In this document: one piece after another, positions 44,443 through 52,033 of the stretch
Position numbering within the stretch: position 1 is the first letter of the stretch
Layout: each line of letters begins with the position of its first letter
Source: Paracoccus denitrificans
GTDB lineage: Bacteria; Pseudomonadota; Alphaproteobacteria; Rhodobacterales; Rhodobacteraceae
DNA length: 64,000 nucleotides
Assembly: GCF_900100045.1 (NCBI RefSeq)
Contig: NZ_FNEA01000006.1
Span: 1-64,000, forward strand
Direction: 5' to 3'
Translations under genes and position numbers: made by a program
Notes under the pieces: model-generated
The model's input: only the letters and a program-made list of their open reading frames with translations
Database searches by the model: none
What the model was told of the DNA's origin: nothing

Positions 44443-45747
44443 TCAGGCCAGCATGCCCATGGGGTTTTCCAGATGCTTGACGATGGCTTCCAGCAACTGG
44501 GCGCCAAGCGCGCCGTCGATCACGCGGTGGTCGACCGACAGGGTCATCGACATGACGTTGCGGACCACCACCTCGCCATTCTCGACCACCGGGGTCTGGA
44601 TGCCGGCGCCGACGGCAAGGATCGCGCCATGCGGCGGGTTGATCACCGCGTCGAAGTTCTCGATCCCGAACATGCCGAGGTTCGAGATAGCGAAGCTGCC
44701 GCCCTGGTATTCATGCGGCGCTAGCTTCTTGGTCTTGGCGCGGTTGGCCAGGTCCTTCATCTCGGCGGACAGCGCCGACAGGGTCTTTTGCTGCGCGTCC
44801 TTGAGCACCGGGGTGAAGAGTCCGCCCTCGATCGCCACGGCGACGGCCACGTCCGAAGGCTTAAGCTTGAGGATGCGGTCGCCGGCCCAGACCGCGTTGG
44901 CATCCGGCACCTCTTGCAGTGCCAGCGCGCAGGCCTTGATGATGAAGTCGTTGACCGACAGCTTCACGCCGCGCGATTCCAGCTGCTTGTTCAGCATGGC
45001 GCGGAACTTCATCAACTCGTCTAGCTTTGCGGACCGGCGCAGGTAGAAATGCGGGATGGTCTGCTTGGCTTCCGACAGGCGTGCGGCGATGGTGCGGCGC
45101 ATGCCGTCCAGCGCCACTTCTTCGGTCTCGCGGTCGGCATACATCTTGAGGATGGTTTCCGCGGAGGGGCCGGCAGGTGCGGCGGCCGCCGGGGCAGGGG
45201 CGGCTTTCGGAGCCTCGGCGGCGGGCTTGGCCGCGCCGGGCTTGGCGCCCTCGACATCCGCCTTGACGATGCGGCCATGCGGACCCGAGCCGGCGACCGA
45301 GGCGAGGTCGATGCCCTTTTCGGCCGCGATGCGCCGGGCCAGCGGCGAGGCGAAGATGCGCCCGCCATCGGCCGATTTCGGCGCGGCCGGGGCAGGGGCT
45401 GCGGCTGCCGCCGGTGCCGCGGCGGCCTCGGCCTTCGGGGCATCGGCCTCGGCCTTGGCTTCGGGTTTGGGCGCCGGCGCCGCGCCGATGTCGTCGGCGG
45501 ATTCGCCTTCTTCCAGCAGCACGGCGATGGGGGTGTTGACCTTGACCCCCGCCGTGCCCTCGGCGATCAGGATCTTGCCCAGCTTGCCTTCGTCCACGGC
45601 CTCGAATTCCATCGTGGCCTTGTCGGTCTCGATCTCGGCCAGGATGTCGCCGGATTTGACCTCGTCGCCCTCTTTCACCAGCCATTTGGCCAGCGTGCCC
45701 TCTTCCATGGTCGGAGAAAGCGCGGGCATCAGGATTTCTGTCGGCAT
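44443..45747 (-). CDS. pdhC: Pyruvate dehydrogenase E2, dihydrolipoamide acetyltransferase
   Basis: A 434-residue core subunit of the pyruvate dehydrogenase complex. The lipoyl domain (about 1-78) has lipoylation motif [13 protein letters not shown] (Lys in DKA). A Pro/Ala linker precedes the peripheral-subunit-binding domain ([20 protein letters not shown], about 130-165). After a second linker comes the catalytic domain (about 205-434), with [14 protein letters not shown] carrying the HxxxDG active site. Only one lipoyl domain is present, as in alphaproteobacteria; E1 beta carries another. It is last of pdhA-pdhB-pdhC; no E3 gene follows. Confidence 0.96.
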   Translation of the reverse strand: MPTEILMPALSPTMEEGTLAKWLVKEGDEVKSGDILAEIETDKATMEFEAVDEGKLGKILIAEGTAGVKVNTPIAVLLEEGESADDIGAAPAPKPEAKAEADAPKAEAAAAPAAAAAPAPAAPKSADGGRIFASPLARRIAAEKGIDLASVAGSGPHGRIVKADVEGAKPGAAKPAAEAPKAAPAPAAAAPAGPSAETILKMYADRETEEVALDGMRRTIAARLSEAKQTIPHFYLRRSAKLDELMKFRAMLNKQLESRGVKLSVNDFIIKACALALQEVPDANAVWAGDRILKLKPSDVAVAVAIEGGLFTPVLKDAQQKTLSALSAEMKDLANRAKTKKLAPHEYQGGSFAISNLGMFGIENFDAVINPPHGAILAVGAGIQTPVVENGEVVVRNVMSMTLSVDHRVIDGALGAQLLEAIVKHLENPMGMLA

Positions 45748-45759
45748 CTCGCTCGCTCC

Positions 45760-47130
45760 TTAGCGGTAGGTGACTTTCTTGACCGCCGCCACCACCTCGT
45801 CGGCGGTGATCAGCGCGTGCTTTTCAAGGTTCGCGGCATAGGGCATGGGCACGTCCTTGCCGGTGCAGTTGATCACCGGCGCGTCGAGATAGTCGAAGGC
45901 GTTCTCCATGATATAGGCCGAGAGGTGGTTGCCGATCGAGGCGACCGGGAAGCCCTCTTCCACCGTGACGCAGCGGTTGGTGCGCTTTACCGATTCGATC
46001 AGCGTGCCGTAATCGATGGGGCGCAGGGTGCGCAGGTCGATCACCTCGGCCTCGATGCCCTCGGCGGCCAGCTTCTCGGCCGCTTCCAGCGCGTGGGCCA
46101 TGCCGATGCCGAAGCTGACCAGCGTCACGTCCTTGCCGGGGCGCACGATCCTGGCCTTGCCGAAGGGGATGGTGAAATCCTCGAGATCCGGCACCTCGAA
46201 GCTGCGGCCGTAGAGGATCTCGTTCTCCAGGAAGATTACCGGGTTCGGGTCGCGGATCGCCTGTTTCAGCAGGCCCTTCGCATCGGCGGCCGAATAGGGC
46301 ATCACCACCTTGAGGCCGGGGATCTGGGCATACCAGGCGGCGTAGTCCTGGCTGTGCTGGGCCGCCACGCGGGCGGCGGCGCCGTTCGGACCGCGGAAGA
46401 CGATGGGGCAGCCCATCTGGCCGCCGGACATGTAAAGCGTCTTGGCGGCCGAGTTGATGATGTGGTCGATGGCCTGCATGGCGAAGTTGAAGGTCATGAA
46501 CTCGACGATGGGGCGCAGCCCGGCCATGGCGGCGCCGGTGCCGATGCCGGCGAAGCCGATTTCCGAGATCGGCGTATCGACCACGCGGCGCGGGCCGAAC
46601 TTGTCCAGGAGGCCCTGGCTGATCTTGTAGGCACCCTGGTATTCGCCGACTTCCTCGCCCATCAGGAAGACGGTCTCGTCGCGGTTCATTTCCTCTTCCA
46701 TGGCCTCGCGCAGGGCTTCGCGCACGGTCATGGTCTTCATCGGCGTGCCTTCCGGCCAGTCGGGCGAGAGGTCCGCGACCGGGGCGGGGGCAGGCGCGGC
46801 GGCCTGCGCCGGGGCGGCCGGAGCCTCTGCCCTGGCCTCGGCGGGTGCGGCCTCGGTCTTCGGCGCCGGGGCGGCATCGACGGATTCGCCTTCCTCGACC
46901 AGCACCGCGATGGGGGTGTTGACCTTGACCCCCTGGCTGCCCTCGGCGATCAGGATCTTGCCGAGGATGCCCTCGTCGACGGCCTCGAACTCCATCGTGG
47001 CCTTGTCGGTTTCGATTTCGGCGATGATGTCGCCGGATTTCACGTTATCGCCTTCCTTGACCAGCCATTTGGCCAGCGTGCCTTCCTCCATGGTCGGCGA
47101 CAGGGCGGGCATCAGGATTTCGGTTGCCAT
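45760..47130 (-). CDS. pdhB: Pyruvate dehydrogenase E1 beta subunit with N-terminal lipoyl domain
   Basis: A 456-residue protein. Residues 1-78 are a complete lipoyl domain nearly identical to that of E2 ([16 protein letters not shown]). A Pro/Ala linker (about 85-120) leads to the transketolase-like E1 beta domain ([60 protein letters not shown], and the C-terminal transketolase part [20 protein letters not shown]). A lipoyl-E1 beta fusion is known from alphaproteobacteria such as Sinorhizobium and Zymomonas. It pairs with pdhA, which ends 12 bp upstream. Confidence 0.96.
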   Translation of the reverse strand: MATEILMPALSPTMEEGTLAKWLVKEGDNVKSGDIIAEIETDKATMEFEAVDEGILGKILIAEGSQGVKVNTPIAVLVEEGESVDAAPAPKTEAAPAEARAEAPAAPAQAAAPAPAPVADLSPDWPEGTPMKTMTVREALREAMEEEMNRDETVFLMGEEVGEYQGAYKISQGLLDKFGPRRVVDTPISEIGFAGIGTGAAMAGLRPIVEFMTFNFAMQAIDHIINSAAKTLYMSGGQMGCPIVFRGPNGAAARVAAQHSQDYAAWYAQIPGLKVVMPYSAADAKGLLKQAIRDPNPVIFLENEILYGRSFEVPDLEDFTIPFGKARIVRPGKDVTLVSFGIGMAHALEAAEKLAAEGIEAEVIDLRTLRPIDYGTLIESVKRTNRCVTVEEGFPVASIGNHLSAYIMENAFDYLDAPVINCTGKDVPMPYAANLEKHALITADEVVAAVKKVTYR

Positions 47131-47142
47131 GGTTCCCTCCCC

Positions 47143-48174
47143 TCAGGCGTTCGCTTCGGCGCCGCCCTGCGGCACTTCTTTGGCATAGATGTCGGTCCAC
47201 AGCTCTTCCAGCGGCGGCTCGGGGCTTTCCTTGGCGAACTCGGCGGAGTCGTTCACGATATCCTTGATCTCCTTGTCGATGGCCTTCAGGTCCTCTTCGG
47301 AGGCGTGCTGGCCCTGCAACAGCAACTCGCGCACATGTTCGATGGCGTCGCGTTCGTCGCGCATCTTCTGCACTTCCTCGCGGGTGCGGTATTTCGCCGG
47401 GTCGGACATCGAGTGGCCGCGATAGCGATAGGTCATGACTTCCAGGATGTATGGCCCCTTGCCGGCGCGGCAATGCGCCACGGCCTTTTCGCCCGCGGCC
47501 CTGACCGCCAGCACGTCCATGCCGTCGACCTGTTCGCCCTTGATGCCGAAGCTTTCGCCGCGGCCGAAAAGCGTGGTCGATTTGGTCGAGCGCTTCATCG
47601 AGGTGCCCATGGCATACTGGTTGTTCTCGATGACGAAGACGACCGGCAGTTCCCACAGCTCGGCCATGTTGTAGGTCTCGTAGACCTGGCCCTGGTTCGA
47701 GGCGCCGTCGCCGAAATAGACGAAGGTGACGTTGTCGTTGCCCAGATACTTGTCGGCAAAGGCCAGGCCGGCGCCCAGCGGCACCTGGGCCGCGACGATG
47801 CCATGGCCGCCGTAGAAATGCTTCTCGCGGCTGAACATGTGCATCGAGCCGCCCTTGCCCTTGGAATAGCCGCCGATCCGTCCGGTCAGCTCGGCCATCA
47901 CGCCGCGGGCTTCCATGCCGCAGGCCAGCATGTGGCCGTGGTCGCGATAGCTGGTGATGCGCTTGTCACCTTCCTTGGCGATGGATTCCAGGCCGACGAC
48001 CACGGCTTCCTGCCCGATGTAGAGGTGGCAGAAGCCGCCGATCAGGCCCATGCCGTAAAGCTGGCCGGCCTTTTCCTCGAATCGCCGGATAAGCAGCATG
48101 TCGCGGTAGTATTTGAGCAGCTCATCCTTGGACACGTTGGGCGTGCTTTGCTTGGCTGCGGGCTTTCTGACCAT
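47143..48174 (-). CDS. pdhA: Pyruvate dehydrogenase E1 alpha subunit
   Basis: A 343-residue thiamine-diphosphate-binding subunit. The TPP motif begins at YFGDGASNQGQVYETYNMAE (GDG..N, about residue 173) and includes PVVFVIENNQYAMGT. The phosphorylation-loop-like stretch YRYRGHSMSDPAKYRTREEV is conserved. Substrate-channel residues lie in GGSMHMFSREKHFYGGHGIV. The strong site GGAGGAGG precedes the ATG. First gene of the pdh operon, with a promoter-like element at 48216-48245. The 234-bp gap to ftsB also holds a dispersed repeat. Confidence 0.96.
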   Translation of the reverse strand: MVRKPAAKQSTPNVSKDELLKYYRDMLLIRRFEEKAGQLYGMGLIGGFCHLYIGQEAVVVGLESIAKEGDKRITSYRDHGHMLACGMEARGVMAELTGRIGGYSKGKGGSMHMFSREKHFYGGHGIVAAQVPLGAGLAFADKYLGNDNVTFVYFGDGASNQGQVYETYNMAELWELPVVFVIENNQYAMGTSMKRSTKSTTLFGRGESFGIKGEQVDGMDVLAVRAAGEKAVAHCRAGKGPYILEVMTYRYRGHSMSDPAKYRTREEVQKMRDERDAIEHVRELLLQGQHASEEDLKAIDKEIKDIVNDSAEFAKESPEPPLEELWTDIYAKEVPQGGAEANA

Positions 48175-48215
48175 GGGCCTCCTCCTCGGGGCGGGGATAG
48201 TTCAGCGTTAAACTA

Positions 48216-48245
48216 ATTCTAGGCGAAGCTTTCGGGGGAAGTAAA
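48216..48245 (-). promoter_or_regulatory. Putative promoter of pdhABC
   Basis: On the minus strand TTTACT (48240-48245), 18-bp spacer, TAGAAT (48216-48221), about 40 bp before the pdhA ATG. A sigma-70-like match; the AT-rich block stands out in otherwise GC-rich DNA. Confidence 0.5.
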
Positions 48246-48351
48246 CCGGACTCGTGCATCCGTCCAGAGGGCTGATGCGAAAAGCCGCTTGCACGGGCAA
48301 TTCCGGCGGCACCGGGGATCGGGCGCCTCAGACGCGGGCGCGGCGCCCGGC

Positions 48352-48386
48352 GGCGCGGTCGCATGAGTATTTGGGGAACGGTGAAA
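48352..48386 (+). repeat. Dispersed intergenic repeat, copy near ftsB
   Basis: The first 22 bp (48352-48373) are identical to 24126-24147, followed by GGGAACGGTGAA. It lies between ftsB (stop 48409, minus) and the pdh promoter, i.e. at the 3' side of ftsB. Confidence 0.7.
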
Positions 48387-48408
48387 TTCGGGACGAGCCG
48401 AGAAAGGC

Positions 48409-48702
48409 TCAGCGGATGATGATTTCGTCCGCGCGCACCAGGCCCAGCACGTCGCGGGCGCGTTCGTCCAGAAGGTCGAGGTCCAGATATTCGTCCGACA
48501 GCCGCCGGGTCAGGTTGCGCATGCGGTCGACCTCGGCCTGCAGCCTGTCGCGCTGCTGGATCAGTTCCTGCGTCTCGGCCTGCAACTGCACCCGTCGCAG
48601 GATGCCCGAGGGGCCCTGCACCGCCGCATAGGCGAAATAGACGCCCAGGAGGATCATCACGATAAAGAAGATGAGGGCGCTGATCGACAGGCGTTGGGTC
48701 AT
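48409..48702 (-). CDS. Cell-division protein FtsB/DivIC-like
   Basis: A 97-residue bitopic protein: a transmembrane helix (about 8-28, SALIFFIVMILLGVYFAYAA) then a periplasmic coiled coil (about 38-72, QLQAETQELIQQRDRLQAEV) and the conserved tail LDERARDVLGLVRADEIIIR. These are FtsB/DivIC (septum formation initiator) features: it links FtsQ and FtsL in the divisome. In alphaproteobacteria it typically lies just upstream of the pdh operon, as here, which supports the call. It overlaps nothing; the M20 peptidase gene ends 24 bp upstream. Confidence 0.88.
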   Translation of the reverse strand: MTQRLSISALIFFIVMILLGVYFAYAAVQGPSGILRRVQLQAETQELIQQRDRLQAEVDRMRNLTRRLSDEYLDLDLLDERARDVLGLVRADEIIIR

Positions 48703-48726
48703 GGGCTGCTCGGTTGTTTCGCGCGA

Positions 48727-50028
48727 TCATGCCACAGGCGGCCGGCCGGGGGAATCCCCCGATGCGCCGTGCAGGATGTCGTCGAGCACCAGGGCCATGA
48801 CACGAGCGGAATCCTGCATATCCTGCACGCCGACCCATTCGTCGGGCTGATGCGCCAGGTCCAGCACGCCCGGCCCGTAGGCGATGCAGTTCTTCAGCTT
48901 GCCGATGCGGTCGATATGCTTCTGGTCATAGGTGCCGGGGCTGACCACATAGCCAGCCTCGCGGCCCAGCACCCGCTCGATGGCGGCGGCGGTCGAGCGC
49001 ACCACCGGCGCCTCGCGGTCGGTCATGCTGGGGATCACCTCGAACAGGTCGCGGATTTCATAGGTGAAACCGGGCCTTTGCGCCTTGACCTTTTCCAGGA
49101 GCGCGGCGACCTCGCGCTTTACTTCCGACAGTTCCTCTTCGATCAGGAAGCGGCGGTCGATGATGATGCGGCAGCGGTCGGCGACGCAGGGCGCTGGCAG
49201 GCCGGTGAAATCCGGGCCGAGATCCGGCTCGCCGCCATGGATCGAGTTGATGTTCAGCGTCGAATTGCGCGCGCCTTCGGGGATCACCGGCATCTGGGTC
49301 CGTTTGGTCATGAGCAGCGGGAACAGCGTGCGCTCCATCTCTTCCAGCACCGCGCCCATGTGGCGGATGGCGCTGTCGCCCAGGAAGGGCATCGAGCCAT
49401 GGGCGATGCGGCCGTGCGTCTCGATCTCGGCCCACCATACACCGCGATGGCCCAGGCAGATGCGGTCCTTGTGCAGGGGCTCGGGGATGATGACATGGCC
49501 GACATGGGCAAAGGCGCCCTGGCCTGCCAGATAGGCCACGCCGCCGAAGCCGCCCGATTCCTCGTCCGCCGTGGCGCTGATCTCGATCTGGCCCGGATGG
49601 TCGGGGTAAAGCGCGGTAAAGGCTTCGGCGGCGATGATGCTGGCGGCCAGCCCGCCCTTCATGTCGCAGGCGCCGCGGCCATAGATCCGCCCGTCGTCCA
49701 GTTCCGCGGCAAAGGGATCGCGGCTCCAGCCATGGCCGACCTCGACCACGTCGTGATGGCTGTTGAAATGCACGCATTCGCCGCGCGGGCCGCCCCGATG
49801 GCGGGCGACCAGGTTCCAGCGCGGAAAGGCCTCGCTGTCGCCCGGGGCACCGTGGGCGCGGATCAGTTCGCAGGTCCAGCCCCGGGGCGCCAGCCGTGCC
49901 TGAAGATATTCGCAGATCTCGCGATAGTTGCGGCCCGGCGGGTTCAGCGTCGGAATGCGGATCAGATCCTGCGTCAGGCGGATCAGATCGTCGCGGCGGT
50001 TTTCGATTTCGAGGGCAAGCGCGTCCAT
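48727..50028 (-). CDS. M20-family deacylase/peptidase (ArgE/DapE-like)
   Basis: A 433-residue zinc amidohydrolase. Metal-binding motifs: HFNSHHDVVEVG (His-x-Asp), GRGACDMKGGLAASI (bridging Asp), ATADEESGGFGG (catalytic Glu pair) and the C-terminal DLAHQPDEWVGVQ (His). The dimerisation domain lies about residues 195-310 (GRIAHGSMPFLGDSAIRHMG). Best guess from the family is an acetylornithine deacetylase/succinyl-diaminopimelate desuccinylase-like enzyme; the true amide substrate is not clear, and the extended N-terminus (LTQDLIRIPTLNPPGRNYRE) is typical of the broader YgeY/ArgE group. Confidence 0.87.
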   Translation of the reverse strand: MDALALEIENRRDDLIRLTQDLIRIPTLNPPGRNYREICEYLQARLAPRGWTCELIRAHGAPGDSEAFPRWNLVARHRGGPRGECVHFNSHHDVVEVGHGWSRDPFAAELDDGRIYGRGACDMKGGLAASIIAAEAFTALYPDHPGQIEISATADEESGGFGGVAYLAGQGAFAHVGHVIIPEPLHKDRICLGHRGVWWAEIETHGRIAHGSMPFLGDSAIRHMGAVLEEMERTLFPLLMTKRTQMPVIPEGARNSTLNINSIHGGEPDLGPDFTGLPAPCVADRCRIIIDRRFLIEEELSEVKREVAALLEKVKAQRPGFTYEIRDLFEVIPSMTDREAPVVRSTAAAIERVLGREAGYVVSPGTYDQKHIDRIGKLKNCIAYGPGVLDLAHQPDEWVGVQDMQDSARVMALVLDDILHGASGDSPGRPPVA

Positions 50029-50131
50029 GGCCCAAGGCTAGGCCGCGGCGTCCCGCGCGGCAATGGGGTCATTGACAGTCGGGTCGCGCGGGCCTTCCAT
50101 GGGGCAGGCTTTGCAACGAAGGTTCCGCCCG

Positions 50132-50413
50132 ATGATCGCCTTTCTTCGCCTGATCGGCATGGTCCTGGTCGTCGAGCTGATCTTTTACGTGCTGATCTGG
50201 ATCTATATCCGCAGCCTGCGCCGCGAAGAGCTTGAAAAGGAATGGGATCGCCGGCATCCCGAACGCGCGGGCGCTTCGCCGGAACGCGCCGAGTTCGTGC
50301 GGCGTTCGATGGTGGGGTTCAGCAACACCCTGCGGGCGCGGCTCGTCGGGCTGGTGCTGGTCCTGCCGGTGGTCGCGATCGTCGTGATCATCGTGATCGT
50401 GAACTACAATTGA
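50132..50413 (+). CDS. Small two-helix membrane protein
   Basis: A 93-residue protein from ATG 50132 (GAAGG upstream). One helix at the start (MIAFLRLIGMVLVVELIFYV ..), a charged loop (RSLRREELEKEWDRRHPERA ..) and a second helix at the end (VGLVLVLPVVAIVVIIVIVN). No recognised domain, although the motif-like EEL-KEWDRRHPE loop suggests a conserved Rhodobacterales family. It precedes a DUF1523-like gene by 10 bp in the same direction, so they probably act together. Confidence 0.75.
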   Translation: MIAFLRLIGMVLVVELIFYVLIWIYIRSLRREELEKEWDRRHPERAGASPERAEFVRRSMVGFSNTLRARLVGLVLVLPVVAIVVIIVIVNYN

Positions 50414-50423
50414 GGGGGCGCCG

Positions 50424-51083
50424 ATGCGCTGGTTCCTGACCGTCCTTGGGGTGATCTTCGGGATCGTGGTCTTTCTGTTCCTGGATTACACGCTGCCCTC
50501 GAAGCAGACGGTCCGCATCACCAACACCTATAACCGGCTGACCGACATCGGTGCCAATGCGGTCTTCTACGCCTCGCCCGACACCGGCACGGTGCAGAAC
50601 GCGCAGGGCCAGCGCGACGTGCGCTTCATCGACACGGTGCGCCCGAACGGCAAGCCCTATGTCTATCGCAACGAGGATACCGGCTGGATCTGGCCGCCCT
50701 ATTTCAAATACGACAGCTCGAACCTGCATGCGCAGGCGACCGACCTGCGCTCGACCGCGGCCAGCCCGGAATGGGTCAGCGTGACCTCATACGGCTGGCG
50801 CATCGCCTGGCTCTCGGTCTATCCGAACGCCATCTCGATCAAGCCGGTGGCGGGGCCCGAGATGCGGCCCTTCAACTGGGCGGCGCAGATCATCCTGGTG
50901 ATCCTGGGCGGGCTGCTGTTCCTGCTCTGGCGCATGTGGAACCAGTTCCGCGAACGCACCATCGACCCCGCCATGCGTTCCGCCGACGAAGCATGGGACC
51001 GGCTGGACGCCCGCGCCGACGCGGCCCGCGACCGGGCACGCGGCCGCATGCGGCGCTGGTGGGACGGGCTGCGGGGACGCTGA
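50424..51083 (+). CDS. DUF1523-family membrane protein
   Basis: A 219-residue protein: an N-terminal signal/anchor helix (about 3-22, WFLTVLGVIFGIVVFLFLDY), a periplasmic domain (about 25-145) with TVRITNTYNRLTDIGANAVF and DVRFIDTVRPNGKPYVYRNE, then a second helix (about 152-170) and an Arg-rich cytoplasmic tail. The pattern fits DUF1523, of unknown function. It follows the small membrane protein (10 bp) and precedes deoC (3 bp), so it may be cotranscribed with deoC. Confidence 0.8.
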   Translation: MRWFLTVLGVIFGIVVFLFLDYTLPSKQTVRITNTYNRLTDIGANAVFYASPDTGTVQNAQGQRDVRFIDTVRPNGKPYVYRNEDTGWIWPPYFKYDSSNLHAQATDLRSTAASPEWVSVTSYGWRIAWLSVYPNAISIKPVAGPEMRPFNWAAQIILVILGGLLFLLWRMWNQFRERTIDPAMRSADEAWDRLDARADAARDRARGRMRRWWDGLRGR

Positions 51084-51086
51084 GCG

Positions 51087-52031
51087 ATGGAGCGCAAGAA
51101 CCCCGGCACCGATTTCCGCCTCGACTGGTTCGAGAACATCCAGGTCAACACCCCGGCCGCCGAGCGCCGCGCCACGAGCCTGGCCGCGCGACGCAGTCTC
51201 AAGAAGGAATGGCAGGCGGCCTGGCTTCTGAACGCGGTGCGCTGCATCGACCTGACCACGCTTTCGGGCGACGACACGCCCGACCGCGTGGCGCGGCTTT
51301 GCGCCAAGGCGCGCCAGCCCGTCGATGCCGGCCAGCTTGCCGCGCTGGGGGTCGAGCATCTGACCACCGGCGCGGTCTGCGTCTATCCGACCATGGTCGC
51401 GGCGGCAAAGCGGGCGCTGCGGGGCACCGCGATCCCCGTCGCCTCGGTCGCGACCGGCTTTCCCGCCGGGCTGATGCCGCTGGACCTGCGGCTGGCCGAG
51501 ATCCGCTATGCGCTGGACCAGGGCGCGGACGAAATCGACATCGTGATTTCCCGTGCGCTGGTGCTGCGCGGCGAATGGGCGGCGCTTTACGACGAGATAT
51601 GCGAGATGCGCGAGGCTTGCGGCTCGGCGCGGATGAAGGCGATCCTGGCGACGGGCGAGCTCAAGACCCTGACCAATGTCGCCAGGGCCAGCCATGTCGC
51701 CATGCAGGCCGGCGCCGATTTCATCAAGACCTCGACCGGAAAAGAGCCGGTGAACGCCACGCTGCCGGTGTCGCTGGTCATGTTGCGCGCCATCCGCGAC
51801 TATCGCGACCAGACCGGCTTTGCCGTGGGCTTCAAGCCGGCTGGCGGGTTGCGGACGGCCAAGGATGCGCTGAACTGGCAGGTGCTGATGGCCGAGGAGC
51901 TGGGCCGCGACTGGCTGCGGCCCGATCTGTTCCGCATCGGCGCCAGTTCGCTGTTGGCCGATATCGAGCGGCAGATTTCCCATCACGTCACCGGGCGCTA
52001 TGCCGGCGCCCATCGTCTGGCCGCGGGGTGA
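51087..52031 (+). CDS. deoC: Deoxyribose-phosphate aldolase
   Basis: A 314-residue class I aldolase splitting 2-deoxyribose 5-phosphate to glyceraldehyde 3-phosphate and acetaldehyde. The Schiff-base lysine is in GADFIKTSTGKEPV; the assisting lysine is in GFAVGFKPAGGLRT, and the Asp of the proton relay is in CIDLTTLSGDDTPD. SVATGFPAGLMPLDLRLAEI is the typical phosphate-side stretch. It is longer than E. coli DeoC at the N-terminus, as in eukaryote-like DeoC. The ALDH16-like gene starts 2 bp later and would oxidise the acetaldehyde product. Confidence 0.93.
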   Translation: MERKNPGTDFRLDWFENIQVNTPAAERRATSLAARRSLKKEWQAAWLLNAVRCIDLTTLSGDDTPDRVARLCAKARQPVDAGQLAALGVEHLTTGAVCVYPTMVAAAKRALRGTAIPVASVATGFPAGLMPLDLRLAEIRYALDQGADEIDIVISRALVLRGEWAALYDEICEMREACGSARMKAILATGELKTLTNVARASHVAMQAGADFIKTSTGKEPVNATLPVSLVMLRAIRDYRDQTGFAVGFKPAGGLRTAKDALNWQVLMAEELGRDWLRPDLFRIGASSLLADIERQISHHVTGRYAGAHRLAAG

Positions 52032-52033
52032 AC

